Source: Rhodospirillales bacterium (GTDB taxonomy: Bacteria; Pseudomonadota; Alphaproteobacteria; Rhodospirillales; Casp-alpha2). Taken from it: DNA of 64,000 bases. Position numbers and translations under genes: made by a program. Of this stretch, positions 26,611 through 37,400 are shown in pieces. The notes beneath the pieces are model-generated. The model was not told the origin of the DNA. It did no database searches and saw only the letters and a list, made by a program, of their open reading frames with translations. The stretch spans positions 1 through 64,000 of the forward strand of contig JABJGO010000049.1 of NCBI GenBank assembly GCA_018662225.1, in the 5' to 3' direction. Position 1 is the stretch's first letter. Each line of letters starts with the position of its first letter.

Positions 26611-27332
26611 TGCCTGAACAACTGAACGATCCCGACTACTGTGCAACGCGGTACCCCTATCAGGTCCCTGAACGATCATACGTCATGGATGACAGTGCGC
26701 ATGTGGTGGTTGATCACGATGATCACCTAGCCGATTTAGCGGGGCGTCGACCCGTTCTGGCCGTGGGATCGAACATGTCGCCGCAGCAATTGGGGCGCAA
26801 GTTCCCGCTCGGCTCAATCCCGGTAACACGGGTTCACCTGCATGACTTCGATACAGTTTTTTCCACCCACTTCACCAGTTATGGCGCGATCCCGGCTACC
26901 CTTTTTCATTCACCGGGCACGGTGGTGACGTTGTTTATAAACTGGCTGAATGCGGAACAGGAAGAACACATGCATGGCACAGAGATCGCCAGCGAGAACT
27001 ATCAGTTTTCCCGCCTGAATTCCCTGACCATGGATATAGAGAACGCACCTGCGCTTGATCACGTTTATCTGTATCTATCCAGTCGTGGTGCGCTGAGCAT
27101 CGATGGCAACCCGGTTCCCATGTTGGAAGCATCGGCCCGAAACCGCCGCTGGCAAGCCATGGGGCAGGATGACATTCAGGCCCATGCCAGAACTGAACTG
27201 GCCCCTGAACACACACACGATGACTTTGTTCGTGAGAACATTATGGATGATGAAATCCGTCGCACCCGCACAGACCGCCTTCACCAAAGTGCCGTGCCCT
27301 TTGAGTATGAATTTACAGAACGAGTGCGTTGA
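26610..27332 (+). CDS. Unknown protein with gamma-glutamylcyclotransferase-like motif
   Basis: A 240-residue protein. VLAVGSNMSPQQLGRKF (about residues 49-65) resembles the YGSN-x-x-P nucleotide/substrate loop of gamma-glutamylcyclotransferase-like folds, but the rest gives no match by eye. It begins at GTG 26610 inside the stop of the HD-GYP gene (TAGTG), so it is translationally coupled to it and probably works with it. The last 20 bases overlap the end of ubiA on the other strand. The N-terminus has a His/Asp-rich stretch (VVVDHDDHLADL). Confidence 0.5.
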   Translation: MPEQLNDPDYCATRYPYQVPERSYVMDDSAHVVVDHDDHLADLAGRRPVLAVGSNMSPQQLGRKFPLGSIPVTRVHLHDFDTVFSTHFTSYGAIPATLFHSPGTVVTLFINWLNAEQEEHMHGTEIASENYQFSRLNSLTMDIENAPALDHVYLYLSSRGALSIDGNPVPMLEASARNRRWQAMGQDDIQAHARTELAPEHTHDDFVRENIMDDEIRRTRTDRLHQSAVPFEYEFTERVR

Positions 27333-28248
27333 AGATTATAACGGCCAGTATGCCTATACCAAAATTCCTGTTTGATTTGAACATGGCGAGACAGGCGGGT
27401 GGGTTACTAATGTCCACGGTCACAGCCTGTCGAATCAGATGGGCCGCGCATATGGCTAACCCTGCATAGAAATAAATCTGAGCATCGATCAGGTAACCGC
27501 TCAATCCAAACGACAGAACCGTCGCTCCATAGAATATGAATAAACCGGCCTGCGTCTTGTCACCCAATGCCAACGCCGAGGATTTTACCCCGATCAACAC
27601 ATCGTCTTCTTTATCCTGATGGGCATAGATCGTGTCGTAACCCAGTGTCCAGAATACCCCGCCCACGTACAGGGCAACGGCAGGCCAACCCAGTTCACCA
27701 CGCACCGCCGCCCAGCCTACCAACGCCCCCCAGTTGAAGGTCAGACCCAAAACCAGTTGTGGCCAGTAGGTGAACCGTTTGGCAAAGGGGTACAAGACCA
27801 CCAATCCCAATGACGATATGGCGAGCAGCATGGCGTATGGATTGAACTGCGAAACCACCATCATCCCGATGCTCAATTGCAGCATAAGGAACAACAGCGC
27901 CTGCCGAACGGTAATGTCGCCGTTGGCGATGGGGCGCAGCACCGTTCGTGCAACCTTGGCATCGAAGTTCCGGTCAACAATATCATTGATGGTGCAACCG
28001 GCCCCGCGCATGACGAAGGCACCGATGGCGAATTGTGCCATCAGCGTAAAATCAGGCCAGCCGCCCGTTGCCAATGCCACGCTCCACCAACATGGCAGCA
28101 GCAACAGCCACGTGCCAATGGGGCGGTCCACCCGGGCCAGGCGCAGGTATGGTCGCATGATAGATGGTGCCAGCCATTCAACCCAGCTGTCTGTTCTGAT
28201 ATCACTTGCTGATGTGTTTGGTGTGGTCATATCCATGCTATAGGCCAT
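27313..28248 (-). CDS. ubiA: 4-hydroxybenzoate polyprenyltransferase
   Basis: A 311-residue membrane prenyltransferase that attaches the polyprenyl tail to 4-hydroxybenzoate in ubiquinone synthesis. The first Asp-rich Mg-diphosphate motif is NDIVDRNFD (residues 88-96) followed by VARTVLRPIANG; the second is in GYDTIYAHQDKEDD. About eight membrane segments are present. ATG 28248 lacks a clear ribosome binding site; an ATG six codons in is possible. It pairs functionally with ubiD at 23061. Confidence 0.95.
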   Translation of the reverse strand: MAYSMDMTTPNTSASDIRTDSWVEWLAPSIMRPYLRLARVDRPIGTWLLLLPCWWSVALATGGWPDFTLMAQFAIGAFVMRGAGCTINDIVDRNFDAKVARTVLRPIANGDITVRQALLFLMLQLSIGMMVVSQFNPYAMLLAISSLGLVVLYPFAKRFTYWPQLVLGLTFNWGALVGWAAVRGELGWPAVALYVGGVFWTLGYDTIYAHQDKEDDVLIGVKSSALALGDKTQAGLFIFYGATVLSFGLSGYLIDAQIYFYAGLAICAAHLIRQAVTVDISNPPACLAMFKSNRNFGIGILAVIIFNALVL

Positions 28249-28307
28249 TCGATCATTGAAGGCAAAACCTTACACGCGTTTCGCCACTTGCATTTGGGCG
28301 GCCGGCC

Positions 28308-29081
28308 ATGAACACTCAAATCATGACGACTGCCCGACCCAAAACCAGACTATTTGTGGATGCGACCCTTGAGGCTGGCGCCCAGGTGTCACTGCTAAAG
28401 GATCAGGCACACTATGTGTCGCGTGTCATGCGTCAGGATGTGGGTGCGAGCGCCCTGTTGTTTAATGGCCACGATGGCGAATGGCTGGCGCACATTTCCA
28501 GCATATCAAAGACCCAGTGTCAGTTGAGCCTTGAGGCCCAAACCCGTCAGCAACAATCTGAGCCCGATATCTGGCTGGTGTTTGCACCCATCAAGAAATC
28601 CCGCATGGATTTTATGATTGAAAAAGCAACCGAGCTTGGTGCTTCTCGTTTGTTGCCGGTGTTTACCCGCAACACGGATGTATCGCGCGTCAATGTGGAA
28701 AGGCTACAGGCCACGGCATTGGAATCGGCTGAACAGTGCGAACGCCTGAACGTACCTCAGGTAGACAAGGCTGTTGATCTCGATAATTTAATCAGAGATT
28801 GGGACCCGTCTCGTCAACTTTATATCATGGACGAAACAGGGACCGGGAATCCCGCAATTCCAGCATTTTCTAGCCTATCGCAGCCAGGTAAGCCTGCGGC
28901 CATATTGATTGGACCGGAAGGCGGTTTTACGGCATCGGAACTTGACCAACTGCGTGATCTGGCATTTGTTACACCCGTGACGCTGGGGCCAAGGGTATTA
29001 CGGGCAGAGACCGCCGCCCTAACGGCCTTAGCCAGTTGGCAAGTTTTTCAAGGTGATGGTTGCGCGGCCCGCATGCGCTGA
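28308..29081 (+). CDS. rsmE: 16S rRNA (uracil-1498-N3)-methyltransferase
   Basis: A 257-residue SPOUT-family methyltransferase acting on 16S rRNA U1498. [14 protein letters not shown] marks the N-terminal PUA-like domain; the knotted SAM site shows [13 protein letters not shown] and [17 protein letters not shown]. It is divergent from ubiA. Its end overlaps the open frame of gshA, but the gshA start chosen here is 47 bases downstream. Confidence 0.93.
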   Translation: MNTQIMTTARPKTRLFVDATLEAGAQVSLLKDQAHYVSRVMRQDVGASALLFNGHDGEWLAHISSISKTQCQLSLEAQTRQQQSEPDIWLVFAPIKKSRMDFMIEKATELGASRLLPVFTRNTDVSRVNVERLQATALESAEQCERLNVPQVDKAVDLDNLIRDWDPSRQLYIMDETGTGNPAIPAFSSLSQPGKPAAILIGPEGGFTASELDQLRDLAFVTPVTLGPRVLRAETAALTALASWQVFQGDGCAARMR

Positions 29082-29128
29082 CCATCTTATGGCGACAACA
29101 GAATTCCGACGATTGGGTGGATACAAAA

Positions 29129-30493
29129 ATGGCAGACTCTCACGAAGCTGGTGAATTGATGACCGATCGTAAGCAATTGGTCGATTATATTGCGTCCGGC
29201 TGTAAACCGCCTGAAAACTGGCGCATCGGTACCGAGCACGAGAAGTTCGCCTATGTGCGCGATGGCCTTGCTCCCATTGAGTATGAAGGACCATCCGGTA
29301 TCCGCGCGTTGCTGGACGGCTTGACCCAATTCGGCTGGGAACCTGTTCTGGAGAAGGGAAACCCTATTGCCCTGTCCAAAGACGATGGCAGCACCATTAG
29401 TCTGGAGCCTGCCGGACAGCTGGAACTATCGGGTGCGCCGGTGGAAAACATTCATCAGACCTGTGGCGAGGTCACCGAACACCTGCGCCAGGCCAAAGCG
29501 GTTGCGGCTGACCTCGGCATTGTATTTTTAGGCCTGGGCTACCGGCCCGAGGCCCACGACGGCAATATTCCATGGATGCCCAAGGGGCGCTACAAGATCA
29601 TGCGCGAATATATGCCGAAGAAAGGCACCCTTGGTCTGGATATGATGCAGAACACCTGCACCGTGCAGGTCAATCTGGATTTCGATTCAGAGCAAACCAT
29701 GATTGAGATGTTCCGCATTGGTTTGGCGTTGCAACCCATTGCCACGGCGCTGTGGGCTAACTCACCATTCTACCATGGCAAACCCAGCGAATACTTAAGC
29801 TTCCGTAGCCATATCTGGACCGACACAGATCCGGATCGCAGCGGCATCCTGCCCTTTGTGTTTGAAGACGGCTTCGGGTTCGAACGATACGTGGATTACA
29901 TTCTCGATGTGCCCATGTACTTCGTATATCGCGACGGTAACTACATCGACGTGTCTGGTAAGGATTTCAAAGACTTCATGGCGGGGAAGCTGGAAGGTTT
30001 TGAAGGCCAGTACCCGACCCTGAAAGACTGGGAAGATCACATGACAACCGCCTTCCCCGAAGTGCGATTGAAAAAATTCCTTGAAATGCGCGGCGCTGAT
30101 GGTGGCCCGTGGGCCAAGATTTGTGCATTACCCGCATTCTGGACGGGCCTGCTTTATGATGATGAAGCCCGCGCTGCGGCATACCATATGATTTCGGACT
30201 GGACCCATGAAGAACACGTGCATCTTCGTGATAGTGTGCCACGTACCGCGTTGCATACGCCGTTCAGAAATCAAACCGTTCGTGATTTAGCTTTGGAAGC
30301 CCTGAACATTTCACACGGCGGGCTCTGTCGTCGCTCAAGGCTTGATGGCATGGGATTGGACGAAACCCACTTCCTGCGCACGTTATTCCAGACCGCCGAG
30401 TCTGGCCTGACACCAGCCGAAGAACTGCTCGCCGCCTATGAAGGCCGCTGGAACAACAGCATCTGTCCAGTATTTCAGGAATACGCTTACTAA
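29129..30493 (+). CDS. gshA: Glutamate-cysteine ligase (plant/alphaproteobacterial type)
   Basis: A 454-residue enzyme making gamma-glutamylcysteine, the first step of glutathione synthesis. [11 protein letters not shown] is the ATP/glutamate motif, [14 protein letters not shown] and [11 protein letters not shown] follow, and the sequence belongs to the form shared by plants and alphaproteobacteria rather than the E. coli GshA type. I prefer ATG 29129 (GGGTGG upstream) over the in-frame ATG at 29159 and the open extension to 29060 inside rsmE. No gshB is nearby. The GFA-family gene at the far end of the window may use glutathione. Confidence 0.93.
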   Translation: MADSHEAGELMTDRKQLVDYIASGCKPPENWRIGTEHEKFAYVRDGLAPIEYEGPSGIRALLDGLTQFGWEPVLEKGNPIALSKDDGSTISLEPAGQLELSGAPVENIHQTCGEVTEHLRQAKAVAADLGIVFLGLGYRPEAHDGNIPWMPKGRYKIMREYMPKKGTLGLDMMQNTCTVQVNLDFDSEQTMIEMFRIGLALQPIATALWANSPFYHGKPSEYLSFRSHIWTDTDPDRSGILPFVFEDGFGFERYVDYILDVPMYFVYRDGNYIDVSGKDFKDFMAGKLEGFEGQYPTLKDWEDHMTTAFPEVRLKKFLEMRGADGGPWAKICALPAFWTGLLYDDEARAAAYHMISDWTHEEHVHLRDSVPRTALHTPFRNQTVRDLALEALNISHGGLCRRSRLDGMGLDETHFLRTLFQTAESGLTPAEELLAAYEGRWNNSICPVFQEYAY

Positions 30494-30568
30494 AACAGCT
30501 ATCGCCTCTATCAGTTTATACATTCTGATGGATGATATTCGATACAATTGCAAAACATGATGTATCAT

Positions 30569-30601
30569 GCATAGGTCACAAAGTTATTTTGTGGGCTATG
30601 C
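30569..30601. promoter_or_regulatory. Inverted-repeat operator of the hipBA pair
   Basis: GCATAG-GT-CACAAA (30569-30582) and TTTGTG-GG-CTATGC (30588-30601) form a palindrome with 14-base arms, interrupted at two positions and centred on GTTAT. Further GCAT-containing elements follow in 30600-30630 (TGCATAGTGCATTTTGTTGCAT). HipB dimers typically bind several palindromes just before hipB and repress the operon together with HipA. Confidence 0.65.
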
Positions 30602-30672
30602 ATAGTGCATTTTGTTGCATATCTGTCAAAAAACATCATAATGGGCCGGTGAGCAACATTGTGAGTTCCTAG

Positions 30673-31011
30673 ATGCCTAAAACAATTGTCAGAACGTATT
30701 CAAAATATAGCCGGGAAGCTATGAAGCTTCTCGGCAGGATGATTCGCGCAGGACGCAAAGAATCTGCAATGACGGAGCAGGAATTGGCGACGCGTGCTGG
30801 TGTGTCGCGCGGCCTTATTCAACGCATTGAAAAAGGCGATATGAAGTGTGAGGTCGGTATCGTCTTTGAAGCAGCCTATATCGTTGGGATTCCATTATTC
30901 GATGCGAATCAGGCCAGTCTTGCGAATCATGTTCAGCAGACAGAAAGCAAATTGAAGTTGCTGCCGGCCTCGATTCGAAAAACAGGAAAGAGTATTGATG
31001 ATGATTTCTAA
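30673..31011 (+). CDS. hipB: HipB-like antitoxin (XRE helix-turn-helix)
   Basis: A 112-residue DNA-binding antitoxin. The helix-turn-helix spans about residues 22-80: RMIRAGRKESAMTEQELATR, then AGVSRGLIQRIEKGD. The C-terminal tail LLPASIRKTGKSIDDDF is flexible, as in antitoxins. It neutralises the kinase HipA encoded just downstream with an overlap of 14 bases and represses its own operon, probably through the palindrome at 30569-30601. The start ATG 30673 has GAG-like purines ten bases upstream. Confidence 0.85.
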   Translation: MPKTIVRTYSKYSREAMKLLGRMIRAGRKESAMTEQELATRAGVSRGLIQRIEKGDMKCEVGIVFEAAYIVGIPLFDANQASLANHVQQTESKLKLLPASIRKTGKSIDDDF

Positions 31012-32269
31012 TATTCATCATGAGGCGTATGTCTGGATATGGTTGCCAGGCTCGACCGAGCCTGTCGTTGCGGGGAAGCTGGAAAGAGACGGTGAAGATA
31101 CCGTCTTTGCCTATGGTCGGCAGTATCTGGAGCGGCAAGATGCTATTGCTGTCTACCCCCAGGAGCTACCGCTTAAAGGCGGTGTGCAACACCCTATTAC
31201 CGGGCTGAGAATTCCGGGGTGTATCAGAGATTGCGCTCCCGATGCATGGGGCCGCCGTGTCATTATCAATCGTTTGATGGGGGTGGAGAAATCTGGGGTC
31301 GATGTTGTTGATCTAAGCGAGCTTACCTACCTGATGGAGTCCGGCTCTGACCGCGTGGGCGCGTTGGATTTTCAAGCCTCGCCGACCGAGTATATACCCC
31401 GGCAATCCAGGGGGGCAGCGCTTGAAGAACTGTTGGAATCGGCAGAGCGCGTAGAAAAAGGCGTGCCGCTTTCACCTGATCTGGACCAGGCCTTGTTCCA
31501 CGGTAGCGCCATTGGCGGTGCTCGACCCAAAGCGCTCATTGAAACTGACAATACCAAATATCTCGCAAAGTTTTCTACGCGTAACGATCATTATGATGTG
31601 GTGAAAGCCGAGTTTATTGCCATGAAATTGGCAGGCATTGTTGGATTGAATGTTGCCCCGGTCAAACTGGTGACGGCTTCCGGCAAAGACATTTTGCTCG
31701 TTGAACGCTTTGATCGATTGCGGTCAAACGAGGGGTGGCAGCGAAAGATTATGATATCAGCGCTCACCTTGTTTGGCCTTGACGATATGATGGCACGATA
31801 CGCCAGTTACGAAACTCTTGCAGAGATAATTCGGACCCGATTTTCAAAGCCGGAAGAAACGCTGCATGAGCTGTTCTCAAGATTGGTGTTCAACATTCTG
31901 ACAGGGAATACAGACGATCATGCAAGAAATCATGCCGCCTTCTGGGATGGCAGGTCACTGTCTCTTACGCCTGCTTACGATATTTGTCCGCAAGGTAGAG
32001 CCGGTGGTGAGGCCTCGCAAGCTATGCTCATTTCTGGTGAAAATAATTTGAGCCGATTAGCGCATTGCCTGGGCGTGGCACATCACTATTTACTGAATAA
32101 AGAGCAGGCCCATGCCATCATCGACCACCAAAAAATAACAATAGAATCGCATTGGCAGGGCGTGTGTGATGTTGCTGACCTTAGTGAAGTCGGTCGCCGT
32201 TATCTTTGGCGTCGCCAATTTCTGAATCCCTATGCCTTTGAGGGCCTCGGGAAAGATGCCGATGTTTGA
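30998..32269 (+). CDS. hipA: HipA-like serine/threonine kinase toxin
   Basis: A 423-residue HipA-type kinase. The Gly-rich loop reads GSAIGGARPKALIE, then the ATP-anchoring Lys in YLAKFS, the catalytic NTDDHARNHAAF and the metal-binding Asp in LTPAYDICP. HipA of E. coli phosphorylates glutamyl-tRNA synthetase and causes growth arrest and persistence; homologues may target other proteins. The HipB partner is immediately upstream. I start at ATG 30998, seven bases after AGGAAAG; ATG 31001 and TTG 30995 are possible. It converges with tldD. Confidence 0.88.
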   Translation: MMISNIHHEAYVWIWLPGSTEPVVAGKLERDGEDTVFAYGRQYLERQDAIAVYPQELPLKGGVQHPITGLRIPGCIRDCAPDAWGRRVIINRLMGVEKSGVDVVDLSELTYLMESGSDRVGALDFQASPTEYIPRQSRGAALEELLESAERVEKGVPLSPDLDQALFHGSAIGGARPKALIETDNTKYLAKFSTRNDHYDVVKAEFIAMKLAGIVGLNVAPVKLVTASGKDILLVERFDRLRSNEGWQRKIMISALTLFGLDDMMARYASYETLAEIIRTRFSKPEETLHELFSRLVFNILTGNTDDHARNHAAFWDGRSLSLTPAYDICPQGRAGGEASQAMLISGENNLSRLAHCLGVAHHYLLNKEQAHAIIDHQKITIESHWQGVCDVADLSEVGRRYLWRRQFLNPYAFEGLGKDADV

Positions 32270-32308
32270 AACCTGAATACCGGCCTGGCTCGCCTTATCA
32301 CAACCTTG

Positions 32309-33742
32309 CTAAACCGCCGTACCGCCCACGGTAAGTTCGTCGATCAGCATGGTTGGTTGGCCGACGCCCACGGGGACACCTTGACCGTCTTTGCCACAGG
32401 TACCGATGCCGGGGTCCAGTTCCATATTGTTGCCTATGCGTGAGACTTTGGTGAGCACGTCGGGGCCATTGCCGATCAGGGTGGCGCCTTTTAGAGGTCG
32501 CCCGATTTTACCGCCTTCAAGCTCGTAGGCTTCCGTGCAGGAAAACACGAACTTGCCGGACGTGATGTCCACCTGTCCGCCACCAAATGACACAGCATAA
32601 ATGCCTTTATCCACGCTGGCGATAATATCGTCCGGGTTTTCTTCACCGCCCAGCATGATGGTGTTTGTCATGCGCGGGATGGGTGAATGGGCGTAGCTCT
32701 GGCGGCGGCCGTTGCCGGTGGATTTCGTGCCCATAAGCCGCGCGTTCATGCGGTCATGCAGGTAGCCAGTCAGGATGCCGTCTTCAATCAATGTGGTGGA
32801 TTGCGTTGGCGTGCCTTCGTCATCAATGCTGAGCGAGCCGCGTCGGTCATTCATGGTGCCATCATCAATGACAGTGACACCGGGTGATGCAATGCGCTTG
32901 CCCATAAGGCCGGCAAAGGCTGATGTTTCTTTACGGTTGAAGTCGCCTTCCAGACCGTGGCCGATGGCTTCGTGCAACAGAATGCCGGGCCAGCCCGCCC
33001 CCAGTACAACGGGGACTTCACCCGCTGGCGCCGGGATGGCTTCCAGATTGACGCTAGCCTGACGCAAGGCTTCGCCCACCGCGTACTGCCAACTGTCAGC
33101 GCCGACGTATGCATCATAGGAAGCCCGACCACCCGTGCCGTAACCACCAGTTTCCATCTTGCCGTCCTGTTCCAGGACCACGGAAACATTGATCCGAACC
33201 AGTGGCCGCACATCTCCGGCCCGGTAGCCACCGGCCCGAATGATCTGAACCGCTTGCCATTCACCGGACAGATTGACGCTGACCTGTCGGACTCGATCAT
33301 CCGTGTCGCGGGTATAGGCATCGATGTCCTGCAACAGTTTCACCTTGGCGTCGAAGTCCATGGCGGTAAGCGGATTGTCATCCACGTAAAGGCTCTGATT
33401 CGTGCCGATGGGCGCTTCGCTGATCGTACCTGAATGTCCGGCCGATACGGCTTGTACCGTTTTTGATGCACGCTTGATGGCGCCCTCGTCCAGTGACGAC
33501 GCATGGGCATACCCGGTGGCGTCACCGGCAACGGTCCGCAGACCAAAGCCCTGAAGTGTGTCATAGCTGGCATTTTTTAGCTGGCCGTCATCAAAAGTGA
33601 GGCTTTCGCTCTGGCGGTATTCCAGAAACAGTTCGCCGTCGTCGGCACCGGTCATGGAGTCCTCAACTAGGCCCTCCACGCGCGTGCGATTCAGGCCGGC
33701 TTTGCCGAAAAATAGTCCGTCAGTGGTTGTAAGTCCGGTCAT
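32309..33742 (-). CDS. tldD: TldD metalloprotease subunit
   Basis: A 477-residue subunit of the TldD/TldE (PmbA) protease. The zinc-binding HExxxH motif is visible in LLHEAIGHGLEGDFNRK, with FSCTEAYELEGGKIG and GTCGKDGQGVPVGVGQPTM near the C-terminus. TldD/E processes peptides, matures microcin B17 in E. coli and affects gyrase inhibitors. The partner TldE/PmbA gene lies 4.3 kb away on the other strand. AGGA precedes the ATG at 33742. Confidence 0.95.
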   Translation of the reverse strand: MTGLTTTDGLFFGKAGLNRTRVEGLVEDSMTGADDGELFLEYRQSESLTFDDGQLKNASYDTLQGFGLRTVAGDATGYAHASSLDEGAIKRASKTVQAVSAGHSGTISEAPIGTNQSLYVDDNPLTAMDFDAKVKLLQDIDAYTRDTDDRVRQVSVNLSGEWQAVQIIRAGGYRAGDVRPLVRINVSVVLEQDGKMETGGYGTGGRASYDAYVGADSWQYAVGEALRQASVNLEAIPAPAGEVPVVLGAGWPGILLHEAIGHGLEGDFNRKETSAFAGLMGKRIASPGVTVIDDGTMNDRRGSLSIDDEGTPTQSTTLIEDGILTGYLHDRMNARLMGTKSTGNGRRQSYAHSPIPRMTNTIMLGGEENPDDIIASVDKGIYAVSFGGGQVDITSGKFVFSCTEAYELEGGKIGRPLKGATLIGNGPDVLTKVSRIGNNMELDPGIGTCGKDGQGVPVGVGQPTMLIDELTVGGTAV

Positions 33743-33829
33743 GCAATTAAATCCTGAGGTCAGGGCGCGCTAAAAATAGGTAGAAGAAAATACCGAATGA
33801 CACCGTCCAATACAAACTTGATTTGTTTG

Positions 33830-34255
33830 TTATCGCTGGGCCCAGGGCAATCCGGCGACTTTCCAACCGCCTATAGTGCCGCGATGATCTTGCGCGTCCA
33901 TATCGCCTTCAAAGCCTTCCAACACGTTATAGCAGTTGCTGTAGCCGGCGTTTGTCATGGCGATGGCGGCGGCGATGGATCGTTGTCCGGATCGGCAGAT
34001 GAACAGAATGTGTGCATCCGTATCCGGGGCATGGTTTTGTACGGTAGCTACAAAATCAGCATTGCCGGTCATGTTTGGATAAACGATCCATGCGGCGAGG
34101 CACAAATTTTTGCCAAGGCTGCCTAGATCCGGGGTGCCCACAAATGCCCATTCGGCATCGGTTCGAACATCGACCAATACAGCGCCGGAAATTTCCGATA
34201 ACATGGCCCAGGACTCCTCGGGCGTTTTGTCGCCCGCATAACCGAGATCATTCAT
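33830..34255 (-). CDS. Rhodanese-like sulfurtransferase
   Basis: A 141-residue single-domain rhodanese. The active-site Cys is in FICRSGQRSIAAA, preceded by VLVDVRTDAEWAFVG. Such proteins carry persulfide sulfur; the substrate is unknown. It is the first minus-strand gene beside tldD (87 bases between) and lies divergent from the large oxidoreductase gene, which also has Cys-rich clusters. AGGAG is seven bases before the ATG at 34255. Confidence 0.92.
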   Translation of the reverse strand: MNDLGYAGDKTPEESWAMLSEISGAVLVDVRTDAEWAFVGTPDLGSLGKNLCLAAWIVYPNMTGNADFVATVQNHAPDTDAHILFICRSGQRSIAAAIAMTNAGYSNCYNVLEGFEGDMDAQDHRGTIGGWKVAGLPWAQR

Positions 34256-34488
34256 TGAAAGCTCCTGTTTTATTCATATGAGGGGTATGGCGGGCATCCG
34301 ATGTGCTGTAAACCATTTACCGATTCAGAGTCTTTTTTCTTTAATCCGCCTTGATTGCGTTCTATATCAGGATACATATTTATCATAAAATTAGTGGATA
34401 ATATAATAATTTACTAATATAAAATGTATTATACATGCTAACAGATTGATAATAATATATTTCCACCCTGTAATTTAAGAGACGATCT

Positions 34489-37400
34489 ATGACACAAGAC
34501 CTGTCGCTGGCCTATGCCCTGAAATTTGAAGACCTGTATTCACGTGATGGGCTGGTGCGGATTGATGATCTGTTTATGGATTATCTGGGCCAATCTGATG
34601 AGGCGCTGATGGCGGAGCTGGCTGCCGCCCGTCCACGCGCCGCTGAAATAGATGCACCCGACGAATCAGCACTCTTGTTGAAGCTGGCTCCCTATGTGGA
34701 TGATTTCGTGGGTGAGCTGTTTGGTATCTCGAAACCAATTGTGGATCATGCCGAGAAGCATCACGCCCTTGCCCGTGGTTTTGCCTGTCGTCGTTTGTTC
34801 GTGCAACGCGTAGCCCTGAAAAAAATCAAGGCGGACGAGGCGACTCTATTAGACGGCCAAGCGCTTGAACAGGATTTGGTGGCCCGCATGGGCAAGCCAT
34901 TCAGCGAGGCCAACTATACTGACAGCGTTATGGCGTGGATGGATGACGGCGACGCCCACGAAGAAGACCTGAGCATTGCAGCGCAGTATGCCGCGTGGCG
35001 GGTTCATACCAGTGGTCATGCAGGCGGCCATGCAACCAGCGTTCTATTCAAGGAACCGTCGCGCATTGATCCGCAAAACCTGATTCCCGCCATACAGGAC
35101 CAAGCCGTTCATGATGTGCCTGTAAAGGTTATGGACCCCGATCATTTGCGCCAGCGCCCCGGTTTCAAGTTGACCGATGATGGTGGTGATCTGGCCGATT
35201 GTCTCAGCGAAGCCCACTACTGTATTTTTTGCCATAACCAAGGCAAGGATTCATGCTCTACCGGGTTAAAAGACAAGAAGACTGAAACCTTTAAGGAAAG
35301 CGCTTTTGGCGTGGAGTTGGTTGGCTGTCCGCTGGAGGAAAAAATATCGGAAATGCACGTGGCCAAGACCGATGGGCATTTCGTCGGTGCGTTGGCAATC
35401 GCCATCGTGGACAACCCCATGATCGCCGGGACCGGCCACCGCATTTGTAACGAATGCATGAAGGCTTGCATCTACCAGAAACAAGACCCGGTGAACATAC
35501 CTATGGGTGAAACCCGCACCTTGCGCGATGTGCTTGATCTACCCTGGGGATTTGAGATTTACAGCCTGTTCACGCGCTGGAACCCGCTTAATCTGGCCCG
35601 CCCGGTGCCGCGTGCGCCGAGCGGTTACAAGGTTCTGGTGGTTGGCCTTGGACCCGCCGGGTTCACGTTGTCGCATCACCTGATGAATGACGGGCATACG
35701 GTAGCTGCTATTGATGGTGCCAAGATTGAACCCGTCAATGAGAACTATTCAGGGGTCACCGCACTTGGCGAGCGCGCGGCGTTTAAGCCGGTTTACGATA
35801 TCAACGAGCTGCACGAAGAACTTGATGACCGTGTGATGGCCGGGTTCGGCGGTGTGGCGGAATACGGCATCACGGTACGGTGGGATAAAAATTTCCTGAA
35901 AATCATTCGGCTATTGCTGGAGCGACGACAGGAATTCGCCATGTTTGGCGGCACCCGGTTTGGTGGCAGTCTGGCTGAGGATTCCGCCTATGCCATGGGC
36001 TTTGATCATATCGCACTGTGCGCTGGTGCGGGTAAGCCAACGGTCCTGAACATACCGAACGGTCTGGCACCCGGTGTGCGTCAGGCCTCTGACTTTCTCA
36101 TGGGGTTACAGCTCACCGGTGCCGCCAAACCTGATTCCATTACTAATCTACAGGTTCGCCTGCCAGTGGTTGTCATTGGTGGAGGCCTCACGGCTGTGGA
36201 TACAGCCACGGAATCGCTGGCGTACTACGTGGTTCAGGTAGAGAAATTCCTCAGCCGTTACGAAGTTCTATGTGCCGAGAACGGCGAGGCGGACACCCGT
36301 GCACGGTGGACTGATCCTGAAGCTGAGATCGCCGATGAATTCCTGGCCCATGGTAAGGCCATTCGCGAGGAACGTGCCGCCGCCGAGACGGAAAATCGCG
36401 AACCCCGGATTCAGGCACTACTGGATAGCTGGGGTGGTGTGGTGCTGGCCTATCGGCGCCGACTTATCGATGCGCCCAGTTACACGCTGAACCATGAAGA
36501 AGTTGAAAAAGCGCTGGAAGAGGGCATTCGCATTGCCGAACTGGTTTCACCCGTGGCCATAGATGTGGATGCTGCCGGGCACGCCTGTGCCATTCGCCTT
36601 GAGCAACAATCCATTGATGAAGATGGCAAACTGTCTGCTACGGGTGAGCAGATTACCATGCCGGCTCGTACCATACTGGTCGCCGCTGGCACACAGCCAA
36701 ACACAGTTCTGGCGCGTGAGCGCGGCGGCGTGTACCAGCTGGATGGTAAATACTTCAAAGCCATTGATGACGACGGTAATCACGTATCGCCGCAACAGTC
36801 ATCCAAACCCGATGTGCCCTATGTTCTGGCATCGCTGAACGACGATGGTGCCGATATCAGCTTCTTTGGTGATCTACACCCTTCGTTCAGCGGCAATGTG
36901 GTCAGCGCTATGGCCAGCGCGAAGCAGGGCTATCCCGGTATCACGCGTTCATTGGCCCGGCGGAAACCATCACCCGTTTCGTCCACGCAATTGTTTGATC
37001 ATTTGCAACAAAGTCTGCGGCCCACCGTGCATGAGGTGATCAGGCTAACCCCTGAGATCGTCGAGGTTATTGTCCGCGCGCCTCGTGCTGCGCGTAGTTT
37101 CCAGCCCGGTCAGTTCTACCGGCTGCAAAACTTCGAAGCTCTGGCCCCGCGTGTGGATGGTACCACACTGGCTATGGAAGGTCTGGCCATGACGGGCGCG
37201 TGGGTTGATCGGGAACAGGGACTGGTTTCGGTTATTGCGCTTGAGATGGGTGGTTCATCCAATCTGTGTGCGCACCTGAAACCGGGCGAGCCGGTCGTTC
37301 TGATGGGCCCCACCGGTGCACCCACGGAAATACCCCATAACGAGACCGTTATTCTGGCTGGTGGCGGGCTTGGTAATGCGGTGCTGTTTTCTATTGGTCA

